Source: Ricinus communis | Taxonomy: Eukaryota > Streptophyta > Magnoliopsida > Malpighiales > Euphorbiaceae | Assembly: GCF_019578655.1 (NCBI RefSeq) | Contig: NC_063258.1 | Coordinates: forward strand, 20,154,802 to 20,218,801 | Direction of reading: 5' to 3' | DNA: 64,000 nucleotides | Shown here: in pieces, positions 47,743 through 59,745 of the stretch | Layout: every line of letters starts with the position of its first letter | How positions within the stretch are numbered: the stretch's first letter is position 1 | The notes under the pieces: model-generated | Seen by the model: the letters and a program-made list of their open reading frames with translations, nothing else | The model's database searches: none | Told to the model about the DNA's origin: nothing | Made by a program: the position numbers and the translations under genes

Positions 47743-50091
47743 TGATGGGCTACTGATGCAACCTACACCTAAGGCAGTGAACCTATCGATGTGGCCTAGC
47801 ATTAGTGAGTATCAAGATCGTATCCCTGGAGATCGGGTGAACCTAGAGTTACTACTGTTTGCTATGTTATCTAGTCTAAACAACTCAATGAAGCGTTATG
47901 CTATGATTGAATATGAACAAACAATTAATTAAATGTCAATTAATCTGAAAGGATAATGGAGCAACACAAGAAGAAAGCAAACCCAAAGGGGACCTAATTG
48001 CGATGGAATTACTAAAGGTGATTATCTTGATTACCAAATTGATTACCCATGCGTGAATCCTAAAATGAACCCCGATCCTCTTTCGAGCTCACCGAATTCC
48101 TAACTCTGGGAACTAAATGTTGGAATCTCTTCCAAACAATTAATCTCAGCACAGCATGAAGCCGATTAACCTTATCTCTAAGTGTTATTAACCAATTCTT
48201 GCTTAATCAAGTTCTGATTATTTAACAAATTTCTCAATATCCGCGCATTCCATTGTGTTGACCTCTTCCAAGCTGTGCCCAAGCCGGTGCTGAGCCACCA
48301 CGGGCCGTGGTGGCTGTGGAAGCTGATGTGCATAGTTTTACACATATTATTGCATATGTTCTTAGCAATTATTGTGCTTTTATTCCCAGATCACCCGTGT
48401 TTTGTCTTCTTTTGCATTTCAGGAGCATTTATAGGACCATCATCGATGTTTAAGCAATTATAAATCAATACGTGCGGAAACGTACGAGAATTCATCAAGA
48501 TCGGACAAAAGCCCGCATTGCACACATTGAGCACGGCCTAAGTTAAGGCCATGCTGACCATCACGGCCTAGACTCTGGCCGTGACCAACCATCGAAACTT
48601 GGTCTTCAAAATAATGGTTTGGGCACGGTTTTCGAGGCCACCATGGCCTCCACCTCGGGCCATGGTGGCCAGCACCGGTGGGGGCACGACCATGGTGAAA
48701 ACCTACTTGATGAGATCCACAGTTTCAGCACAGCCTGGTCAGCACGGCCTTGACCACATCGTGCTGAAACAAAATATATAAGGAAAACAAATTTTTTAGG
48801 GTTAGAAGAAAAGAGGGGGAAGGAGTGACATAGAGCCCTGGCGGCTGGTTCGGTTTCTGCACAGTATTGAGTGCGAGAGAGAGTTGTAGGGAGGAAGAAT
48901 CCCGGAATCGCAAGGTTCCGAGTGCAAAATAGTAGTGGAGCAATTCAAGAGGCAATTTAGGAGATTAATCAAAGTGTAGATCCAGATTTGGAGCTGTTCA
49001 TCCAATTCGAGAGAAAAGGGTGTACATGTTTTATTTTTATTATTATTTCATTGTAATTGATTTCCTAGATTGTTTTAAACATGAACATGTTTAGCTAAAA
49101 TGATTAAATCCATTGGGATTTCTTTACTATGTTGGCTTAATATTATATTGTTGGATTGTTTGAGTTAGTTTTGTATTCTTCTTGCTTTCAGTATTAATAA
49201 GATAGCATTATTCATGAGACATTGTGAATTGTGGTGTTTAGATTGCTTTGTGTGATTGAGAAGTCCATTTGGCAATTGGAATTTTGAATAGCAAGAACTA
49301 GTTAATAATCACTTAGAGATAAGGATAATTAACTAGCCGGATTAAGAATTAACAAAGCTTAATAGAGGTGGATTAAAGCTTAATGCTAATTTAAGAATCA
49401 ATAGTTAGGAAGAGATTCCAACTTTAGGTTATTAGGTTTAGGAATTCGGTTATCTCGAGAGAGAAATCGAATTCAGTTAAGAATTCGTCCACGGGTAGCA
49501 TAATTGGATTCATCAATCCTTTATCTTTTGTTTGATCACCAACTAGTTTAGGTTCCCTTTGGGTTTGCTTTCTTGTCTTGGTTATTTCATTTATCCATTC
49601 ATTCCTGCATCTCCCTTAGAACTTAGCTTGTAGCTATTAGTTAGTTTAGAAATTATTCGTCATTCATCTTAGGTTAATATAACAAAGAACAAAGAAGTAA
49701 CTTTGGGCTTTCACTTTCCTGAGGAATACGACCTTGATACTCGCCATTAGTGCTAAACTGCATCAATAGGTACACTGCCTTAGATTGTAGCTAACATAAT
49801 TAGCCCATCAGAAGCCATGCCAAAATGGCACTTCTGAGGGTAGCTTCTTGACAATTCAGCACGGCCGGAGTTTAGGCTGTGCTCAACCTTTGTAATGCTA
49901 GTCCTTGCTCAATTTGATGGATTCTGGTCCGTAATTACGCGTATTTCCCTCGATAGCTGACAATGTCCTTCGATAACGACCTGAAACGTGAAAGGAACCA
50001 AAAGACAGGTTATTCTAGCATAAAACGAGATAATTATGCACAAGAATGTAAACAATTGGGCATGTAAATATGTGTAATATGATGCCTATCA
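47743..50091 (-). repeat. 3' LTR of element E, split by a solo LTR
   Basis: Plus strand TGATGGGCTACTG to ATGATGCCTATCA. The two parts (47743-48323 and 49816-50091) total about 857 bases. The left end shares CTAAGGCAGTG-ACCTATCGATG with family A, so the two LTRs are distant relatives. It carries CACGGCC-type palindromes on both sides of the insertion. Confidence 0.85.
48324..49810 (+). mobile_element. Family-A solo LTR with perfect target duplication
   Basis: TGATGTGCATAG to TTAGCCCATCA with the 5-base duplication GAAGC at 48319-48323 and 49811-49815. It contains the TATA box at about 48775 and the U5 stem-loop near 49444. There is no internal sequence, so it is the product of LTR-LTR recombination. 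Confidence 0.94.
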
Positions 50092-50130
50092 AATCACCCC
50101 ACACTTAAGCTTTTGCTTGTCCTCAAGCAA
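50092..50130 (-). promoter_or_regulatory. Hairpin plus polypurine tract, element E
   Basis: Minus strand TTGCTTGAGGACAAGCAA (50130-50113) then TAAGTGTGGGGTGATT, ending at the LTR. Confidence 0.88.
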
Positions 50131-51812
50131 TCAATAACTCAATACAGGCACAAGCAACAATCACCCTTCAAAATCCATGCTAAAGTTCACAACTCAACCC
50201 TATTCAATATATAAAAAATGAAACTCAAGTAACTAACAAGTTATACACCTTTAAGAAAGAACTATAATGATATCATCTCGAAACACAACTTACGTAACAA
50301 ATCAACATTGAAGACTCAAACCATTGCCTCACAGGAATCTCTCAAATCACACATAGTGTTTACAGATAAATAAGAAAATTCCCTCAATGCAGCTGCACAA
50401 AACCTGTTTACCATAAGCTTGCTCATAAATCTCATCTTCGCTACCGAGAATAATTGGATACCAAAATCAAAGGGTCTTTTCAAAAGTTGTAATGAGGCTG
50501 AGGTAAAGGTACAAATATTTGGATAGAAGTGTAAAGTATACTGAAAAATTATACACTTAATTGAACTGAATGCTTACGGAACTGAGTGCTAAACAATAAA
50601 AGTTTTCACTGAGCCTTCTTTGAAGTAAAGGATGTTCATAAGAGTTAGATTCAAAAGAGCTAAAAGCTAAGAAGTAAGAATAATTTTCTTCTCTTTTTTT
50701 TTTTTTTTTTTATATATACTATGGATATATATTACAGCAGCTTATGTAGGGGCTGCTGTGGTTATTGACATAAATAATAAGAATGAATATCCAATTTGGA
50801 ATGAAAGAAGCATTAAAGAATGATTGAAAAGATTAATTGAATTAAAGGCAATGTTAAGCACTATAATTCCAAAAACATAACACATAATTACTCAGTATAC
50901 AGGGTGAAAGGAAAGGCAGATGTAAAGAATGGTGTATATATAGTGATTAGGTGTAAATTATGAAGAAAAGGTTACGGCTCAAACTGGCTGAGTAATGGGA
51001 ATAGAGGGTAGGCTTTTGGCCAAATGTGGTGAAATCCTAAGTTGCCCGAATCATCTAATGGTATTCAAAAATTTATGTAATCGGAACAAGCATTACAAAG
51101 CAAGTTCTAGAGACGAAAGTAAGTACAACGCACACTCAAACAAGAAAATTCATGAGCATAATGTGCAATGGATGCTTAATTTTTTTAGTTCAAAGACTCA
51201 CGTTTGAAGTGGCTAATATTTGCAATTGGTTCCTAGACTTATCAATTGAACCATCACATAAATTGAATACGAGGTTGACATAATCAGAGTTCACAGTCAA
51301 AGGTTGTAAATTCGCAAGGAACTCAAGTAACACAGGTTTAACCCGGCCAAATTGACATGTTGAATACAGTGAAATTGCTTTCAAGAACAAAATATAAAGA
51401 GGGACAATCGAGTACTAGTGTGTGAATTAAGTCATTAATTACAAAAGAATAAACTAAACTTGAATGTCATGCAAAACCTAGGTCCTAATATCCTAAGCAT
51501 GGTCCATTATCATTGCTTTTAAATAATTAAGGGAGACCCACCCCACATTTGAGTATAACACTGTCCACAGTGTTAGAAAGATTAAAACTGGGTAAGCATA
51601 TGACTCACACATCATAGTTGTTGAAGATCATGCTTAGTTTTCAAATTGGGAAAGCATAGTGTTCGACTAAAATAACTTAACATAAAAGGAAAAATGAAAG
51701 GAAATAACATAAAATTAAGCATGCAAAAAGAAAGAAAATAAAATAAAATAAAATAAAGGAAAGAAAATAAAAAGAAAAAGGAAAAAGAAAAGTAGCACAA
51801 TTTTTTTCATTG
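50131..51812 (-). other. 3' non-coding region of element E
   Basis: No gene. Minus strand: internal polypurine-like CAAATGTGGGGTGGG near 51550-51536, box GGGTTAAACCTGTGTTACTT near 51346-51326, and CAGCCAGTTTGAGCCGTAACC near 50990-50965. Low-complexity tracts: a T-run at about 50693-50711 and AAAAT repeats at about 51730-51760. Confidence 0.75.
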
Positions 51813-53060
51813 CTAGGAGTCTGCTGATGGTATATCCTCACTGGTTGGATCTGCTGGAAGATGAGGAGCAGTGAAAGTCACTGAAGGAGGGGGCTGTGGT
51901 GGATTAGGGTCCGTGAAGCATCCTGCCAGATCGAACTCCATATCATCGATGAGCCACTGATTTTGTGCTCTAGCGTCCATCATCTTCTTCATTTCCTCCA
52001 TTATGAAGTCTGTCTGGGTGGCCTGCCTCTCCAACCCGCTCATAAGCTACTGAAGCACGCTGTTCAAACCGCCAAACTGTGCCCTAGTCTCCTCTTGAAA
52101 CTGCGCCAATTGAGCATAATGCTCCTGCTGTAGATCACAGACTCGATCTAGTCGGTCAGCCAAAGCACTAATCTGAGCACTCAGTGTCCCTGTAGAATAA
52201 GAGAATGAGGCTCCAGATGGAGGCATAAACACTCTAGCTGGGCTAGGAATCCTAACATACGGGATCCTAGCCGACGGATCTTAGGCTGCTCTAGGCGCTG
52301 CCTCCCTGACTATTGTGTCCACAAGCCTGTATTCTATACCATGTGGATGTCTAGTAGCAGTGATCATCTGCATGTTGATCATCTGTCTGATCCTTAGTGG
52401 TGTCATGTCACCAATATTTGAAAGCTCTGACAGACAATCGTCCAATATATCCAGTCTCGTAGCTAACCTAGTCATGTACGGGCCAAACAATAATGCATCT
52501 TCTTCTGGCGTCTACTATAAATGAACGGACTTGGCAAGCCAATGAATATCCCAAGTCTAGCTTCTTCTGATGTTGCATAGCCCAGAAGATGAAGACATCA
52601 ATCTGTGTTACCGCTCTAAAACTATGTCCTCTACCTGTAATGGTGTAAGCTAATAGGGTATGGAGATAGTAGAGATGATTCGGAAGGCTAGACGCCTTAG
52701 ACCTACTTGGGTAGTACGTTTCCAGCCTAAGTACCAATGAGTCTCACATGGTGTCGTAGGATATTGGGTTGATGTAGAGGCATCCCTGATACTCCTCCCC
52801 CGAGATCTCCTATTCAATCCATAATACCAAATGCATGCCGAATTATGGGACTGACATTAAGAACTCTCTTCCCCCAAGTCTGAAATAAAGCGCATTAGGT
52901 GATGCGGTTTGTAACTGTCTTCGGAAGAAGGTCTTTGAGGAACTCAATTGTAAGCTCACGGTAGGTTGGCTTAATGATGTCAAAGAATTGCGCATACGGT
53001 AGAGTCTCAAACAGAGTGTGCACATCCTAATCCAATCCCACTCTCTCCAAGGATATGAAG
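51813..53060 (-). pseudogene. ATHILA ORF-1-like protein of element E
   Basis: On the minus strand the start region holds PYAQFFDIIKPTYRELTIEF, parallel to YRELTLEF of element C. Then come GRGHSFRAVTQIDVFIFWAM (52620-52560), LATRLDILDDCLSELSNIGD with MTPLRIRQMINMQMI, and a coiled-coil-like tail (ISALADRLDRVCDLQQEHYA) ending in a Pro-rich stretch before the stop at 51813. Several frame breaks (near 52900, 52480 and 52045) inactivate it. It lies downstream of integrase, where Athila elements carry an env-like ORF, but I see no transmembrane segment. Role unknown. Confidence 0.75.
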
Positions 53061-54420
53061 TCGATGCAATGATTCGCCATCACTTGCTTCCATCTCATGA
53101 CTTGGAATCGACTTTCATTAACTGCATTAGGGAATGTCCATAGTGGATGACGACCAGGTGCAGGTGGGTTCACAACTAGTGCTCTTCGAGCTCAGAGTAG
53201 TTCTTTGTTGTGGTCTTGGGGCCGGTCTTTGGTCTTTGGTCTTTGGTTACAGTCTTTGTGAAGGAAGATGTTCCTTTGCCATGCAATCGCTTGTTGGTAG
53301 TGACGCGTATCGGTTGCTTTCTACGGGATTGATCGTGGTCCATCATATTACTTGATGCAATGAATCATCAGTTATTCGTACAAGAAATCAAGTTAATCAG
53401 AAATCCTACCGAAAATTAAACAGCATAACGGCTATAATTCGACTAATAAAAAACTTTAGACTTAACAAAATTCTAAAGCCTCAATCTCCTGCATAAACTA
53501 ATTAACCGATAAATTCCAACCTACTTTTTCGTGCACCAACTAACGCAACTTTATTCTAACAATGATTCATAATAGAATGCCATAGACAAAGTTTATTTCT
53601 GCCAAACCCCACACTTATCATTTTCATAATCGACTTTACAGCAAACATAACAACTAATGTAAATTAATTCTAACTGAGGTCATATTGAAGCAGTGTAACA
53701 ACGTAAAACTAACAAAACATACTAGCACGTCCTAAATAAAGTATATGCATAAAAAAAAAACCAAATTAAAAACAAATAAAAGTAAAAAGTGAAGAGACTT
53801 ACTTGGAATTGCTGAGAAAGGTAAGAAGGATGAGAGAAATGAAAGAAAACAACACCTTGGAGCTTAGAAAAGGGGGTAGCAAATTTTTTTAAAGCCTCCC
53901 TTTTTATAGGCATGGGGATCAGCAAGGGAGAGGGCAAGGCCATGCTGCCCGTGGTGCCTTCAGAAGCCATGCTGAATTGGCTAAGTTTTCTTTATGCTTT
54001 AAGTGTTCTCTCACCATGGGCTTGACTCCGGCCGTGCTGATGAGCACGGTCTGGTGTTGTAGCTCGTGATGGCCATGGAAACCATAGTCAAAGTGTTGAT
54101 TCTTAGCTTTCCTTCGCCATCTCAAGTCGCCGAACTCCCTACCTGCATTCGACATGTATACGTACACATTTAGGCTGTAGATCAAGTAAGTAAATCAAAC
54201 GGGAAAGTCATACTTCATTGATTACCAAAAAATCGACATAAGTTATTCCAACACTAAGTTCATACAACTATGTTTAATATAAAAAGTAATTGTTCTAAAG
54301 ATCAATAAGCATGCAACAAATGATAATATAAAAATGGACCGAGGAAAAGAGCATAAAACTAGAATCAGAATGCCTCCCAAGGGCGCTTCTTTTTTATTCT
54401 TGAGTCATTTAGCTGGACTC
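53061..54420 (-). other. Pol-ORF1 spacer of element E with LTR-like motif block
   Basis: No complete gene. At about 54010-54090 the plus strand reads GGCCGTGCTGATGAGCACGG and GTGATGGCCATGGAAACC, followed by AGTCAAAGTG. Family-A LTRs (for example near 32715) have GTGGTGGCTACGGAAACC followed by GTGCCCAAAGTG. The rest is AT-rich, with a CCCCACACTTA word at 53606-53618. Part of 53060-53350 may be decayed ORF-1 N-terminus. Confidence 0.6.
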
Positions 54421-54434
54421 AATATGAACCATCA

Positions 54435-55653
54435 TTATAGGTACAACATCCAGTTAACCTGCTGCTTAGTCTCCAATGAGTTTCCATGATACACCTTGAG
54501 CCTATGTCCATTGACTTTGAAATCACCCTTCTTAGCATGATGAAGCTCAACTGTGCCATATGGGAGAACCTGCTTAACCACGAACGGCCCCGACCATCGA
54601 CTCTTGAGCTTCCCTAGGAACAACCGAAGACGTGAGTTATATAGAAATACTCTATCTACACTTTGAAACTCCTTGGGACCTTTTAGCCTTTAATCGTGCC
54701 ACTTTTTTGTCTTCGCCTTGTAAATTGAGGAGTTTTCATACGCTTGTTGACGCCATTCCTCTAATTCACCTAGTTGCCACTGTCTATCCTTACCTGCAGA
54801 ATCAACATCAAAATTGCAAGTTTTAAGGGCCCAAAGAGCCCCTGTGTTCTAATTCGACAGGTAAGTGACAAGATTTCCCATATAACAGCCTATAGGGCGT
54901 AAAAACTACAAATGTCCTAAAAGCAGTCCCAAACGCCCACAATGCATCATCCAACTTAAGAGACCAATCCTTCCTACTGGTACTAACAGTTCTTTCTAAA
55001 ATACGCTTAATACCCCTATTAGTTACCTCAACCTGCCCACTAGTCTGGGGGTGATAGGGAGTAGAGAACCGTTGAATAACACCGTACCGCTTAAGTACCT
55101 TCTCTAATTGGGCATTGTAGAAATGTGTTCCTCTATCACTAATAAGCGCCCTAGGTGTGCCAAACCTAGCAAACAATCGCTTAAGGAACCTGCAAACAAC
55201 CCTGGCATCATCAGTAGCCACAGCCTGAGCTTCAAGCTACTTAGAAAAGTACTTAACAGCAACCAAAATATACTTATTACCATATGAAGAGGGAAAGGGT
55301 CCCATGAAGTCGATGCCCCAAATATCAAAAATCTCAACAACTTCCATACTAGTTTGGGGCATCTCATCATGAGAAAAGATATTACTTGCACGCTGACAAG
55401 CATCACAAACCTGAATGAATTTTCGTGCGTCTTGAAAGAGCGTAGGCTAATAGAATCCTGCCTCTAGCACCTTCCTCGCTATATGATTAGCCGCTTGATG
55501 ACTTTGAGTGGGTCCCTCATAGCAGTGCCTTAATATTTGGAGAGTCTCTTCACTATACACACAACAGTGAATCACCTGATCTGCACACACTCTAAACAGA
55601 AAGGGATCTTCCCAAATGTAGTATTTCAAATCAGCAAAGCATTTCTTCTTTTG
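54435..55653 (-). pseudogene. Integrase of element E
   Basis: The frame is continuous with RT down to 54823. N-terminal zinc part: HCYEGPTQSHQ and CDACQR. Core: [18 protein letters not shown] and SGQVE, with exactly 35 residues between the second Asp and the Glu, the hallmark D,D-35-E spacing. The C-terminal part has FTPYRLLYGKSCHLPVELEH, then after a one-base shift near 54823 [20 protein letters not shown] and NGHRLKVYH, a chromodomain-less tail. In-frame stops occur near 55653, 55447 and 55237. The two at 55447 and 55237 fall where Trp codons are expected. It would insert cDNA into chromatin but is inactive. Confidence 0.9.
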
Positions 55654-57234
55654 CTAATAAGTCATACCCTTTAGTAGAACCCTAGCAACCAAATAGTTAG
55701 CATAATCTGAAAACCAGGGAGTATCAATGTATACTTGAGTGATATATAAATGCTCCTTTGGAAATCGATCGTCTATGGTCATCTCGTCAAGTGCATCCAA
55801 GTGAGGATTCTCCAATCTCGATAAATGGTCCGCTGCCAGATTCTCTGTGCCCTTCTTATCCTTGATCTCGACATCAAATTCCTGCAACAAAAGAATCCAC
55901 CGAATCAATCTCGGTTTTGCATCATTTTTCAGGAATAAGTACCTCAATGCCAAGTGGTCCATGAATACAATGGTCTTGGAGAGAATGAGGTACGATCTAA
56001 ACTTGTTGAAGGCATAAACAACAGCTAACAACTCCTTTTCTGTGGTGGTGTAGTGCTCCTGGGCTCCTGTCAAAGTCTTGCTAGCATAATAAATGGGTTG
56101 GAACTTCTTTTCAATCCTCTGTCCAAGCACAGCTCCAACTGCATAATCACTAGCATTGCACATCAACTCAAAAGGCAGCCCCCAATCAGGCGAAACCATG
56201 ATCGGGGCTGCAGTCAGAAGTTTCTTAAGTAACTCAAAAGTAGCCAAGCATGCATCATTAAAAACAAAAGGTACATCCTTAACTAACAACTGAGTAAGAG
56301 GCCTAGCAATCTTAGAGAAATCTCTAATAAATCTCCTATAAAACCCTGTATGGCTTAGAAAACTCCTAATTGCCTTAACAGAAATAGGAGGAGGTAGCTT
56401 AGATATAACCTCTATCTTAGCTCTGTCCACCTCCATCCTAACCTGAGAGATCTTATGCCCTAACACAATCCCCTCTCTCACCATGAAATGGCATTTTTCC
56501 CAGTTCAATACCAAGTTAGCCTCAATAGACCTAGCTAAGATGCGCTCAAGATTTTCTAAACAAAGAGAGAAAGAATCACCACAAATAGAGAAGTCATCCA
56601 TAAATACCTCCATAAACTCCTTAATCATGTCCTCGAAGATAGTCATCATGTACCGCTGAAATGTAGCCGGTGCATTGCACAGTCCGAATGGCATCCGTCT
56701 GTAAGCAAATGTCCCATAGGGGCAGGTGAAAGTAGTCGTCTCTTAGTCCTCAAGTGCAATAGGAATCTGGAAATAACCTGAAAAACCATCAAGAAAACAA
56801 TAGAACATGTGACCTGCCAAACGCTCAATCATCTGATCAATGAAAGGAGGAAGGAAATGATCCTTCCGAGTCGCATCATTAAGCCTCCTGTAATCAATGC
56901 AAACTCGGAAGCCTGTTACCATTCGAGTTGGGATCAACTCATCCTTCTCATTCCTTACCACCTTCATGCCCCCTTTCTTGGGCACAACCTGCACAGGACT
57001 CACCCACGAACTGTCAGAAATGGGATAGATTAAACTTGCATCAAGAAGTTTAATTACCTCCTTCTTCACCACTTCTTTCATGTTCGGGTTGAGCCATCTC
57101 TGAAGCTGAACAACCGACCTGAAACTGTCCTCCAACAAGATCTCATGAGAGCAAAAACTTGGATTTATGCTTGGGATGTCAGCTATCTTGAAAGCAAAGG
57201 CCTTTTTGTACTTCCTTAGAACTTCCGAAAGCAT
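55654..57234 (-). pseudogene. Reverse transcriptase and RNase H of element E
   Basis: One frame of about 526 codons with a single internal stop near 56743. RT motifs: [41 protein letters not shown] and the catalytic FMDDF. Thumb: [16 protein letters not shown]. RNase [17 protein letters not shown], where the first catalytic Asp is replaced by Asn, then [13 protein letters not shown] and [13 protein letters not shown]. The enzymes copy RNA to DNA in the particle. The Asn occurs also in B and lies in a former CpG context, so it may be decay at a hot spot. Confidence 0.92.
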
Positions 57235-57373
57235 GGCTTGTTCTTTCTGGAGTCAAATCAACTGTTATGATCATTAGTAAGTGCTTCTCTTCATCTAAGA
57301 AGGCATAAATCAAGTGGCTCGGTAACTCCTTCAATTCTAAGACTGATGGGTCCTTGAATGAAGTCTTTACCTT

Positions 57374-58180
57374 CTACACTCCAGACCTATCAAGAAAAAG
57401 ATAAGAATCAGTTGACAAGCTCGGCTCAGAAGCCAATAAAATAGCGAGCTGCTCCAGCACTTGCTCGTTGGACAACTCCTCCTCATCCTCAGCTAATGCT
57501 ACCTGCAAAGGGTCAGAACATAACATTTCCTGCAAATGGGACTCAACCACATCATCAATCACATCAACATAATACACAATATTATCATGGTCTAGTGACT
57601 GTCTCATAGAAGTGGCTAGGTCAAAGGTAATGGTCTCATCATCAACTCTAAGCTTAAGCTTCCCATCGCTTACATCGATAATAGCCATCAATGTAGCTAG
57701 GAAAGGCCTACCCAGGATAAGAGGCACAGTGCTCTCACCCTCCATATCCATCACCACAAAGTCCACAGGAAAGATAAATTTATCCATCTTCACAAGTACA
57801 TCCTCAACAATACCTCTAGGAATCTTAACAGTCCTATCAGCTAACTGAATGCGCATCCTAGTAGGCTTGGGTTCATGCAATCCTCCTAACTTAGCAAACA
57901 AACTAGTGGGCATTAAATTAATACTAGCTCCTAAATCGGCCAATGCACCACTAATTGGCAAATTGCTAATCACACAAGGGACAGTAAAACTCCTTGGATC
58001 TCGTCGCTTGAGCGACAGCTTGATCTGGAGAATAGTTGAACACTCCTCATTAAGTACTACCTGACCAAGATCCTCCAACTTCCTCTTGTTGCTCAAAATC
58101 TCCTTTAAGAACTTGGCGTACTTCGGCATCTGCGAAATTGCCTCAACAAAAGGTAAGTTAATTTTCAGCTGCTTAAACAA
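57374..58180 (-). pseudogene. Aspartic protease of element E with post-protease spacer
   Basis: A 268-residue open frame with no internal stop. RDPRSFTVPCVISNL precedes the active site ALADLGASINLMP (DLGA at about residues 82-85) and the flap-side motif PLILGRPFLAT (about 153-163). The last 80 residues form the acidic spacer EDEEELSNEQVLEQLAILLA. It would cleave Gag-Pol. Gag lies upstream in another frame and RT follows in a different frame after about 140 bases, so frame changes rather than stops separate the domains. Confidence 0.88.
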
Positions 58181-58233
58181 GTCAAGAAACTTACTGTATT
58201 GCTTATCCTACCTCAACCTCGCAGGATATGGAA

Positions 58234-59745
58234 CTAGGTGCTGATATCCCGCATAGGGCTCTTTTGCCTGTCTTCTTTCTTCCTCTCAATCTCCACCACC
58301 TCAAGCTCTAGTCCTTCCTTAGCTCGCTCGTCCTGCACAATCATATCATCCTTATCAGCTAAAGGCAAAGAACCAGACAATTGCTTACCTGATCGCAAGG
58401 TGATAGCCTTGCAATGCTCCCTCGGGTTTGACTCTGTAGTGCTGCAGAGTGATCCTGAGGGTCTCTCTAAAAGCATCTTAGAAATCTAGCCAATCTGAGT
58501 CTCCAAGTTCTGAATTGAGGCTTGCTGATTCCTAAGTGCACTATCAATCTGCTGGAATCTCGTCTCCGTAGACGTCACAAACTTCATCATAAACTCCTCT
58601 AAATTTGACTTCTTTTCTGGTGGAGGAGGAGCTTGTGCAGGCCCAGCTAGATGTTGCTGTGGCTGGTGATGAAATCTCTGAAAACCTAGTGGACTTGGGC
58701 ATTATTATTCCTCCAACTAAAGTAGGGATGATTGCGCCACCCAGGGTTGTATATGTTGTTGTAAGGGTTGTTTTGTTGCCTTGGGGCATTCCCCATATAA
58801 TTAACATTTTCAACATCAGAAGACACAACAGAAACAGATGGAAAAGTAGAAGAAGATGAAGCAAACATACCTCTCGTAGTACAGTTTGCACCGTAGTGCG
58901 GGCCACCATAAAACTCACAGCCAATGTTCGCTACATGAACTGGCATCTGGAGTTGGTCAATCTTCTTGGCTAGAAGCTCCACCTGAGCTGCCAAGGCTGT
59001 TGTAGAATCCACTTGGTTGACCACTCCCTATCTTCCTGTTTAGCGCCCACTTGCTGCAGCATCCACCATCTGCCTCGTCGTAAGGTTCAACCCGATGTCG
59101 AAGGTTTGAAATTGCATCCACACTGGCAATCCGTGATGTGGGCAACATCTCAAAAGATTCTTAAAGCTCTCCCATGCATCGTACATGCTTTTATCATCAA
59201 ATTGCACAAAAGGAGATATGTCATTTCTAAGTCTAGCAGTTTTAGCTGGAGGAAAATACTTATAGAGAAATTTTTAGGCCAACGCCTTCCAGGTAGTAAT
59301 TATCTACTGTGGAAGTGATCGCAACCATCTCTTTGCTTTTTCCCTTAAGGAAAATGGAAACAATCTCTGCCGAATGGCGTCATCAGTTGTTCCATTTATC
59401 TTAAATGTGTCACAAATCTCTAAAAAGTTGGATATATGTGCATTGGGATCCTCACTGGGCAATCTTCCAAACTGCATGCTCTGCTAGATCATCTGGATAA
59501 CATTAGCCTTTATCTCAAAATTGTTGGCCGCTAGAGGAGGTCTGACTATACTAGTTTTCATCCCATCCAAAGATGGTCGAGCAAACTCGTACATCGTCCT
59601 CTGATCGTCATCGGCTTGGGGGTTGTGGTTCTCCATCACACTAGCTCTATAAACCTGAACTGTAACTCCAGCCTCCTCCTCAGCTGCCTGCAAACGTTGT
59701 CTCAATAATTTGAGAGAGCACTCTGGGTCAGATAAGTCTTGAGAA
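58234..59745 (-). pseudogene. gag: Gag of element E, truncated at its start
   Basis: The minus strand begins within the first residues (LLRQRLQAAEEEAG) and holds TMYEFARPSLDGM, a capsid block ([20 protein letters not shown]), a knuckle CEFYGGPHYGANC whose second Cys is Tyr, an Asn-rich stretch and AITLRSGKQL near 58390. Stops near 59487, 59330, 59270 and 59040 and a frameshift near 58685 inactivate it. The start codon and leader are lost at the junction with F. Confidence 0.85.

Larger units (their letters stand above)
47743..59745 (-). mobile_element. Element E: near-complete Athila retrotransposon lacking its 5' LTR
   Basis: On the minus strand: gag (59745-58234), protease (58180-57374), RT-RNase H (57234-55654), integrase (to 54435), spacer, ORF-1 (about 53060-51813), 3' region, PPT and 3' LTR. 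The PBS and 5' LTR are missing; the gag N-terminus joins plus-strand element F at about 59745. It is the best reference for decayed copies B, C and D. Confidence 0.88.

Noticed and set aside
47743..47932. Continuation of the G gag frame
   Set aside because: The residues after 47742 are encoded by the element E LTR, as shown by the TGATGGGC start and the match to other LTR ends.
52315..52524. Plus-strand frames opposite the element E ORF-1
   Set aside because: Antisense shadows; the minus strand carries the recognisable ORF-1 motifs.
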